A DNA stretch of 64,000 nt. It comes from Nocardiopsis gilva YIM 90087 (GTDB taxonomy: Bacteria; Actinomycetota; Actinomycetes; Streptosporangiales; Streptosporangiaceae). The notes beneath the pieces are model-generated. The model was not told the origin of the DNA. It saw only the letters and a list, made by a program, of their open reading frames with translations, and made no database searches. The DNA lies in NCBI RefSeq assembly GCF_002263495.1, contig NZ_CP022753.1, forward strand, positions 5,146,001 to 5,210,000, given 5' to 3'. Shown piece by piece: positions 58,429 to 64,000 of this stretch. The number at the start of each line of letters is the position of its first letter. Position 1 is the first letter of the stretch. The position numbers and the translations under genes are program-made.

Positions 58429-58560
58429 TCTCGCTTCGCGTGAGGCGCCTTCCGCGATGCGGGAGCACTCTCCTGTCGCAGCCCCCTTTTGGCGATGATC
58501 ACGGGGATTCTCTTCGTTTGTGTCCCTTTTATCCCAACAATCGCCATGATCATCGCGGGA
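58429..58560 (+). repeat. Dispersed repeat S-M, copy 2
   Basis: S begins TCTCGCTTCGCGTG and includes CTTCCGCGATGCGGGAGCAC. M begins CGATGATCACGGGGATTCTC and ends CCATGATCATCGCGGG. Same order and orientation as at 21713-21842. The M centre (TTCGTTTGTGTCCCTTTTAT) is unlike the other two copies. Confidence 0.7.
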
Positions 58561-58776
58561 AACTTGTGGCAAACCGGGCATACACGGCGCCCGGCGGCCA
58601 GCAATCCGACGTCTGGGCCACCCGCATGCCCCGCCCAGGAGCCGACAGGGGCTCCCCACCCCCGCCTCATCGCCGCCGCCTTCGTTGCTCCACCCGGGAG
58701 GAGACCGGTGGGGCGGGCCGCCGCTCCGCTTGGCCGCATCCTCTGAGACGACCGGCGCCCCGAGCCCCTCCGCCGT

Positions 58777-58844
58777 CGGTGCCGCTTTTCACCCAAGAAC
58801 ACCGGAAAGGAAGAACGCCGACAAGGCCGCCCAGCAGGCCCGAC
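58777..58844 (+). repeat. Dispersed repeat K, copy 4
   Basis: Begins CGGTGCCGCTTTTCACC, contains AAGAACACCGG and GAACGCCGACAAGG and ends CCGCCCAGCAGGCC. It stops 8 bp before the meaB stop codon region, on the far side of the gap from the chitinase. Confidence 0.7.
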
Positions 58845-58852
58845 CGAAGTGA

Positions 58853-59800
58853 TCAGCGGTCGAGGGCGGACAGCAGGGTGTCTGCGGCGGTGTAGGGGTC
58901 GCCGTGGCCGGTGGCGACGGCATCAGCGAGTTTGTCCAGCCCGGCGTGGCCGTGGATGTCGGCGAGTCGGTCGCGCAGCGCGCTCATCACGATCGCCTCG
59001 ATCTCCTCGCGGGCGCGCGCGAAGCGGCGGCGGTCGAGTTCTCCGCTGTCCTTCAGGTGGGCGTGGTGCTGGTCCAGGCGCTCCAGGAGTTCCTCGACGC
59101 CTCCTCCCTTGGCCGCCACGGTGCTGACGATCGGCGGCTTCCACTCCTCGGGGGCCCGCTCCACCTGGCCGACCATCTGGCGCAGCTCGCGCACGGTGAC
59201 GCGTGCGCCCTCGCGGTCGGCCTTGTTCACCACGAAGATATCGGCGATCTCCAGCACCCCGGCCTTGGCCGCCTGGACGCTGTCGCCCATCCCGGGTGCG
59301 CAGAGCACCACCGTGGTGTCGGCGTGCCGCGCGATGTCCACTTCGGCCTGGCCCACGCCCACCGTCTCCACGAGAATCACGTCGAAGCCCGCCGCGTCCA
59401 GCACGCGCAGCGCGTGCGGCGTGGCCCAGGACAGGCCGCCCAGGTGTCCGCGGCTGGCCATGGAGCGGATGAAGACCCCGCTGTCGGTCGCGTGCTCCTG
59501 CATCCGGACGCGGTCGCCGAGCAGGGCGCCGCCGGTGAACGGCGAGGAGGGGTCGACGGCCAGCACAGCGACGCTCTCGCCGCGCGCCCGCAGCGCTTTC
59601 ACCAGCGCGTTGGTGGAGGTGGACTTTCCGACACCAGGCGACCCGGTCAGCCCCACGATGCGCGCGCCGCCGCTGTGCGGCGCGAGCCCCGCCATGATCT
59701 CCCGCAGCTGCGGGGCGGCGTTCTCCACCAGGGAGATCGCCCGCGCGACAGCGCGGCGGTCTCCCTGGATCATACGGTCGACGAGTTCGGGGGCCTGCAT
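58853..59800 (-). CDS. meaB: Methylmalonyl-CoA mutase-associated GTPase MeaB
   Basis: A 315-residue G3E GTPase that protects and reloads B12 in acyl-CoA mutases. The Walker A loop is GLTGSPGVGKSTSTNALVKA; AVLAVDPSSPFTGGALLGDR, FDVILVETVGVGQAEVDIAR and FVVNKADREGA are typical. ATG 59800 (MQAPELVDRMIQGD) has GAGGAG 4 nt upstream; the longer frame to 59896 is rejected. It likely serves the isobutyryl-CoA mutase or methylmalonyl-CoA mutase, the latter not in the window. Confidence 0.95.
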   Translation of the reverse strand: MQAPELVDRMIQGDRRAVARAISLVENAAPQLREIMAGLAPHSGGARIVGLTGSPGVGKSTSTNALVKALRARGESVAVLAVDPSSPFTGGALLGDRVRMQEHATDSGVFIRSMASRGHLGGLSWATPHALRVLDAAGFDVILVETVGVGQAEVDIARHADTTVVLCAPGMGDSVQAAKAGVLEIADIFVVNKADREGARVTVRELRQMVGQVERAPEEWKPPIVSTVAAKGGGVEELLERLDQHHAHLKDSGELDRRRFARAREEIEAIVMSALRDRLADIHGHAGLDKLADAVATGHGDPYTAADTLLSALDR

Positions 59801-59954
59801 GCGACTCCTCGGCGTTGAAGGCTCCGTGCCGGATCGTTGGTGATGCCAAAGATCCGATGACGCCGAGTATCGCAAGTGGCGGGAGAGCCCCGTCACACGA
59901 GGTCCCCCGCCGCGTCGTGCGCCGCTGTGTTGGCCCGGTTGGAAGCCGGTCCGG

Positions 59955-60509
59955 TTAGAAGCCGGAGGTGCCGTCGATCTGCTCGCGCAGGATGTCGGCG
60001 TGCCCGGCGTGGCGGCCGGTCTCCTCGATCATGTGCACGTAGATCCAGCGCAGCGAGAGCCCACCGATCTGCGGGTGGGTGAAGGACTGTTCCAGCGGCA
60101 GGTCGGCGGCGGCCGCGCGGGACTCGGCGCAGGCGCGCTCGTAGTCCGCGATCAGCGTGTCGAGCGTGTCGTCGTCGGTGAGGTCCCAGGTCGGGTCGTC
60201 TTCAGGCGTCTCGAAGTCGATGCCGAGTTCGGCCTTCTCGCGGCCGAGCAGGTAGTGCTGGAACCAGCTGCGCTCGACCACCGCCAGGTGCTTCAGCATT
60301 CCGGCAAGCGTTGTCTTGGACGGGACGAGGCGGCGGCGCGCGTCGGTCTCGCTCACCCCGCTCGCGCGCCCGATGACGGCGGCGCGCAGGTAGTCGAGGA
60401 ACGCTTCGAGGGTCTCGCGCTCGGCCGCTCGGCCCGCGGCCACAACGCGTTTTTCCGTGTCGGTCAGGGGGCGGGGGAAGGTGCGCTCTTTGCTTTCGCT
60501 GTCGCTCAT
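59955..60509 (-). CDS. DinB-family protein (DUF664)
   Basis: A 184-residue four-helix DinB-type protein, as in mycothiol-dependent enzymes. TTLAGMLKHLAVVERSWFQH, LRWIYVHMIEETGRHAGHAD hold the three metal-binding His of the fold. ATG 60509 (MSDSESKERTFP) fits; the longer frame up to 61868 is the shadow of the thiolase gene. Substrate unknown. Confidence 0.88.
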   Translation of the reverse strand: MSDSESKERTFPRPLTDTEKRVVAAGRAAERETLEAFLDYLRAAVIGRASGVSETDARRRLVPSKTTLAGMLKHLAVVERSWFQHYLLGREKAELGIDFETPEDDPTWDLTDDDTLDTLIADYERACAESRAAAADLPLEQSFTHPQIGGLSLRWIYVHMIEETGRHAGHADILREQIDGTSGF

Positions 60510-60607
60510 GCCCGGCAACCTACGCGCCGGGTACGACACCGGAAAGCGATTATTTCGGGCCTCGCCGAACGCCCGCTTCTCCGATGCCGTACCCGGCGAA
60601 GCGCGGG

Positions 60608-61795
60608 TCAGGCGCCAGGCACCTGGAGCAGCAGCGCGTCGCCCTGGCCGCCGCCACCACACAGGGCGGCCGCGCCCAGGCCGCCGCCGCGGCGGCGCAG
60701 CTCGTGGATGAGGGTGACCGCGATGCGGGCGCCGGAGGTGCCGATGGGGTGCCCCAGCGCGATGGCGCCGCCGTTGACGTTGACAATGTCCTCGGAGACG
60801 CCGAGGTCGCGCATGGACTGGACGGCCACGCTGGCGAAGGCCTCGTTGATCTCGATCAGGTCGAGGTCGCCCACCTGCTTGTCGGCCTTGCCCAGCGCGT
60901 GGTTGATGGCGTTGGACGGCTGGGACTGCAGCGAGTTGTCCGGGCCCGCGACGTTGCCGTGCGCGCCGATCTCGGCGAGGATCTCGCAGCCGAGCTCCTC
61001 GGCCTTGGCCCGGCTCATCACGACGACGGCGCTGGCGCCGTCGGAGATCTGCGAGGAGGACCCGGCGGTGATGGTGCCCTCGGTGTCGAAGGCGGGGCGC
61101 AGCCGCCCGAGGCTCTCGGCGGTGGTCTCCGGGCGCACGCCCTCGTCCTCGGAGAAGACGCGCGGCTCGCCCTTGCGCTGCGGGATGCTCACCGGCACGA
61201 TCTCGTCGGCGAACCGGCCGTCCTTGGTGGCGGCGGCGGCGAGCTGGTGGGAGCGCGCGGCGAAGGCGTCCTGCTCCGCGCGGCCGATGCCGAGGCGCGC
61301 GTTGTGCCGCTCGGTCGAGGCGCCCATCGACTCGTTGTCGAACGCGTCGGTGAGGCCGTCGTGCGCGGTGGCGTCGAGCATCTCGATCGAGCCGTACTTG
61401 TAGCCCTGGCGGGACTTGGGCAGCAGGTGCGGCGCGTTGGTCATCGACTCCATGCCGCCCGCGACGACGACGTCGAACTCGCCCGCGGCGATGAGCTGGT
61501 CGGCGAGCGCGATCGCGTCCAGGCCCGACAGGCACACCTTGTTGATGGTCAGCGAGGGGACGTTCATCGGGATACCGGCCTTCACCGCGGCCTGGCGCGA
61601 CGGGATCTGCCCCGCGCCGGCCTGCAGCACCTGCCCCATGACCACGTAGCCCACCTGGTCGCCGGGGATCCCCGCCCGCTTCAGCGCCTCCTCGATGACG
61701 ATGGCGCCGAGGTCCACGGCCTGGAAGCCGGTGAGTGACCCGAGCAGTCGCCCGATGGGTGTCCGGGCTCCACTGACGATGACGGATCCGGGCAT
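60608..61795 (-). CDS. Acetyl-CoA C-acetyltransferase (thiolase)
   Basis: A 395-residue biosynthetic or degradative thiolase. The nucleophile Cys is in [20 protein letters not shown]; the other catalytic residues are in [20 protein letters not shown] and [13 protein letters not shown]. The [15 protein letters not shown]-type region is present. ATG 61795 has GGAGG 8 nt upstream. It is divergent from the epimerase with 110 bp between. In Streptomyces an orthologous pair lies beside scy and filP. Confidence 0.92.
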   Translation of the reverse strand: MPGSVIVSGARTPIGRLLGSLTGFQAVDLGAIVIEEALKRAGIPGDQVGYVVMGQVLQAGAGQIPSRQAAVKAGIPMNVPSLTINKVCLSGLDAIALADQLIAAGEFDVVVAGGMESMTNAPHLLPKSRQGYKYGSIEMLDATAHDGLTDAFDNESMGASTERHNARLGIGRAEQDAFAARSHQLAAAATKDGRFADEIVPVSIPQRKGEPRVFSEDEGVRPETTAESLGRLRPAFDTEGTITAGSSSQISDGASAVVVMSRAKAEELGCEILAEIGAHGNVAGPDNSLQSQPSNAINHALGKADKQVGDLDLIEINEAFASVAVQSMRDLGVSEDIVNVNGGAIALGHPIGTSGARIAVTLIHELRRRGGGLGAAALCGGGGQGDALLLQVPGA

Positions 61796-61905
61796 TGGGT
61801 GCGCCTCCATGTGTGTTCTTGTGGCTGTTCGCCCGTTCGCTCACAACACCTGGTCTGTCACCATACATATACGTCCTTCACCCACTTTCCGGGAGGTCCA
61901 CGGCA

Positions 61906-62349
61906 GTGCCTGCGTTCACCCGTATCGACCACATCGGCATCGCCTGTCACGATCTGGATGCCACCGCGCGGTTCTACCGGGACACCTACGGCTTCGAGGT
62001 CACCCACACGGAGACCAACGAGGAGCAGGGGGTCCGGGAGGCGATGCTGCGGATCAACGGAACCGACGACGGCGGCGCGAGCTACCTGCAGCTGCTGGAG
62101 CCGATCCGTGCGGACTCACCGGTGGCGAAGTTCCTGGCCAAGAGTGGGGAGGGCGTGCACCACATCGCGTTCGGCACCGCCGATGTCGCCGGTGCCGCCG
62201 CGGCTGTCGGCGAGCGCGGAGTCCGGGTGCTGGGCGATCCCCGCACCGGGTCCATGGGCTCGCTGATCACCTTCCTGCACCCGAAAGACTGCGGTGGGGT
62301 GCTGACCGAACTGGTCGAGTCCGCCGCGAAACCGGACGGACACGCCTAG
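61906..62349 (+). CDS. mce: Methylmalonyl-CoA epimerase
   Basis: A 147-residue VOC-fold metalloenzyme interconverting the R and S forms of methylmalonyl-CoA. FTRIDHIGIACHDLDATARF, GASYLQLLEPIRADSPVAKF, KSGEGVHHIAFGTADV and CGGVLTELVE contain the metal ligands His, Gln, His and Glu. GTG 61906 follows GGGAGGT. The FilP-like gene follows 437 bp later. Confidence 0.93.
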   Translation: MPAFTRIDHIGIACHDLDATARFYRDTYGFEVTHTETNEEQGVREAMLRINGTDDGGASYLQLLEPIRADSPVAKFLAKSGEGVHHIAFGTADVAGAAAAVGERGVRVLGDPRTGSMGSLITFLHPKDCGGVLTELVESAAKPDGHA

Positions 62350-62786
62350 AAGTTCGAAAGATGGCGCGCGCACGCGTTATCACGCTAACGTGATCTAACC
62401 GTCACTCCACGTGTCGGTGCACGTCTCGACCCGACCAGGGCCGCAGACCTGGGCAGGAACCAACCGAAAGGCCCTTCCGAAAAGGCCTGAGCTTGATAAA
62501 GTCTGCTAGTCGCCGGACTCGGATCGTCGGCGGCATCTGTCCCCCCGTACGTATGCAGACTCGTCGAGGCGGGTCGAACATTCGCGGCATGCGCCTTCAT
62601 TGAGCAAACCTTGACATCAATGGAGTGAACATCCCTACGCGGAAGGACCTCGCGGAGTACCCTTCCCGGGGAAGTGCTACCGCCGATTCGAGGTGCGAGG
62701 AGCCGTCCTCCACGCCACCTCATGGCTCTCCAAACGACAATCTCCGCATACGTAGCCGTCTCGTCACCCGTTCAGGATTCCGCCAC
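62350..62786 (+). other. Gap before filP with a palindrome and promoter-like elements
   Basis: About 440 bp without a gene. ATCACG-CTAA-CGTGAT (62379-62394) is a perfect 6-bp-arm palindrome just after the epimerase stop. TTGACA at about 62611 could be a -35 box for filP, with only a weak -10 (CCTACG) at 17 nt. TTGATAAAGTCTGCTAG at about 62491 is another promoter-like stretch. Confidence 0.4.
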
Positions 62787-64000
62787 ATGTCGTCGCCAGA
62801 TATTGAAGCCCAGCTCAGCAATTTCTTCGAGGAAGGCACTCAAGCCACCGAGTTCGACGTGGTGCTGCGTGGTTACGACCGGCACCAGGTCATGGAGTAC
62901 ATCGGCCAGAAGCACAACGAGCTCAGCCAGGCCCATGAAGAGGTCGAGCGCAACCGCAAGGAGCTCGCCGAGGCCAAGCGCCAGATCCAGGAGCAGGAGC
63001 GCCCGACCTACTCGGGTCTGGGCGCCCGCATCGAGCAGCTGCTCCGGCTCGCCGAGGAACAGGCCACCGAGCTTGTTCAGGGTGCACGCGCCGAGGCCAA
63101 TGACATCAAGTCCGCGGCCAAGATCGAAGCCGCCGAAATGCGGGCCGCCGCCGAGAACGAAGCGACCGATCTGCGCACCACCGCCCAGCGCGAGGCGGAC
63201 GAAATGCGCACGGGCGCCGAAACCGAGGCGGAGGAGATCCGCACGACCGCCCGTCGCGAAGCCGACGAGCTGACCTCGACCACCGAGCGCGAGGTGCAGA
63301 AGAAGCGCTCGGCGGTCGACCACGAGATCGCCGAGAAGCGCGCCACGTTCGAGGGTGAGATCGCCAAGCTGCGCACCACCACCGAGCGCGAGTGCGCGAC
63401 GGCCCGCGCGTCCGCCAAGCGCGAGCGCGACGAGACGCTGCAGACCGCCAAGCGTCAGGCCGACGAGATGCGCGCCCAGGCCCAGCGCGCCGTTGAGGAA
63501 AGCGAGGCCAAGCGGGCGCAGGAAGAGGCCGAGTTCGAGATCCAGCTGGCCAGTCGCCGCGAGGAGGCGGAACGTCAGGACGCCGAGCGCCTGGCCGCCG
63601 CGCAGGCCGCCACGCAGAAGCTGGTCTCGGAGGCCGAGGAGCGGGCCGCCAGCGCCGAGCAGCGCGCCACCAAGGCGAGCTCGCAGGCCGAGCAGACCCG
63701 CCGCGACGCCGAGCAGCACGCCAAGCAGGTCGTCGCCAACGCCAAGAAGACCTCCGAGCAGATCGCGGCCGAGGCCAAGAGCAAGTCCGAGCACCTGGTC
63801 AGCGACGCCAAGGCCGAGGCCGACCGCATCATGACCGCCGCGCAGCAGGAGGTCGACGAACTCAGCCGCCAGCGCGACGGCATCCAGTCCCACATGGACC
63901 AGCTGCGTCAGCTGCTGGGTGGAGGCGGCGCGCCTGCCGCACCCCCGGCCCAGGCTGCCGCCCCGGCCGCCCAGGAGCCCGCGGCCATCGAGAGCAACAA
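62787..64000 (+). CDS. filP: FilP-like coiled-coil cytoskeletal protein (3' partial)
   Basis: At least 404 residues, running off the window. The N-terminus has a DivIVA-like segment FDVVLRGYDRHQVMEYIGQ, followed by TYSGLGARIEQLLRLAEEQA, the same as in Streptomyces FilP. Residues 113-233 consist of about eleven consecutive 11-residue units of the type xEAxEMRTxAx. The block VDELSRQRDGIQSHMDQLRQ near the end also matches FilP, then an Ala/Pro-rich tail. FilP (310 residues) forms filaments that support tip growth. Synteny with epimerase and thiolase agrees. ATG 62787 has only a weak ribosome site. This copy is longer than FilP and may combine features of its neighbour Scy. Confidence 0.87.
   Translation, partial: MSSPDIEAQLSNFFEEGTQATEFDVVLRGYDRHQVMEYIGQKHNELSQAHEEVERNRKELAEAKRQIQEQERPTYSGLGARIEQLLRLAEEQATELVQGARAEANDIKSAAKIEAAEMRAAAENEATDLRTTAQREADEMRTGAETEAEEIRTTARREADELTSTTEREVQKKRSAVDHEIAEKRATFEGEIAKLRTTTERECATARASAKRERDETLQTAKRQADEMRAQAQRAVEESEAKRAQEEAEFEIQLASRREEAERQDAERLAAAQAATQKLVSEAEERAASAEQRATKASSQAEQTRRDAEQHAKQVVANAKKTSEQIAAEAKSKSEHLVSDAKAEADRIMTAAQQEVDELSRQRDGIQSHMDQLRQLLGGGGAPAAPPAQAAAPAAQEPAAIESN

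Noticed and set aside
56206-58659. 817-residue minus-strand frame
   Set aside because: Antisense shadow of the chitinase gene, with Gly/Val/Asp-rich low-complexity sequence.

Overview
The window is about 64 kb of high-GC actinomycete DNA. The gene content and order suggest a filamentous relative of Nocardiopsis, Thermobifida or Streptomonospora: a FilP-type coiled-coil protein next to methylmalonyl-CoA epimerase and thiolase, a class E sortase, the pncB/clpS/DUF2017/mec/cysO/cysM block, and actinobacterial rRNA. The genus is inferred from family resemblance only; no search could be run.

Layout. 1-7.5 kb: a sterol side-chain degradation locus in the same order as the mycobacterial igr operon (fadE28/chsE1, fadE29/chsE2, chsH2 and chsH1 fused into one gene, ltp2). 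It is followed by an MBL-fold hydrolase and an Hsd4A-like dehydrogenase behind a perfect KstR-type operator. 8-11.3 kb: a glycosyltransferase (frameshifted), a methyltransferase (apparent CTG start) and a prenyltransferase-fold protein. 11.6-15.2 kb: a class A penicillin-binding protein with a very long acidic N-terminal tail. 16-18 kb: a DrrAB-like ABC exporter behind a perfect palindrome. 18-21.5 kb: a PH-like membrane protein, an AAC(2')-I aminoglycoside acetyltransferase, a hypothetical gene and a frameshifted DUF222/HNH gene. 21.5-22.5 kb: a gene-free block of dispersed palindromic repeats. 22.6-28.5 kb: one complete rRNA operon (16S-23S-5S) on the minus strand, with no tRNA in its spacer.

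28.7-41.5 kb is an expanded version of the region that in Mycobacterium tuberculosis runs from pncB1 to rdgB (Rv1330c-Rv1341). pncB, clpS, DUF2017, mec, cysO, cysM, the Rv1339-like phosphodiesterase, rph and rdgB are all present. The rhomboid and murI genes are absent, and unrelated genes (a secreted esterase, a thioesterase, a LysR pseudogene, an MFS transporter, a lipoprotein) lie between the conserved ones. 41.5-53.4 kb holds pncA, trpS, a secreted M43 metalloprotease, a DEVH helicase, a 55-residue membrane protein next to sortase E, DUF3039, YqgE, NAD-malic enzyme, a cytidylate-kinase-like protein, a thioredoxin-fold TPR protein and a secreted SH3-like protein.

53.5-64 kb is an acyl-CoA/propionate region: an isobutyryl-CoA-type mutase large subunit with a MarR regulator and operator, a secreted GH18 chitinase, a second copy of the repeat block, meaB, a DinB protein, a thiolase, methylmalonyl-CoA epimerase and the start of a filP-like gene that runs off the window. 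The two ends fit together metabolically: sterol side-chain breakdown releases propionyl-CoA, which MeaB, epimerase and mutases would process.

Three genes (glycosyltransferase, HNH, LysR) are broken. Two of the breaks look like single-base losses in C/G runs, so some may be sequencing errors. No CRISPR array, prophage, insertion sequence or tRNA gene was seen. The most unusual features are the mosaic of intergenic repeats shared by 21.6-22.5 kb and 58.3-58.8 kb, the ChsH2-ChsH1 fusion with low-complexity inserts throughout the sterol locus, and a CysO carrier protein with two residues after its Gly-Gly end.
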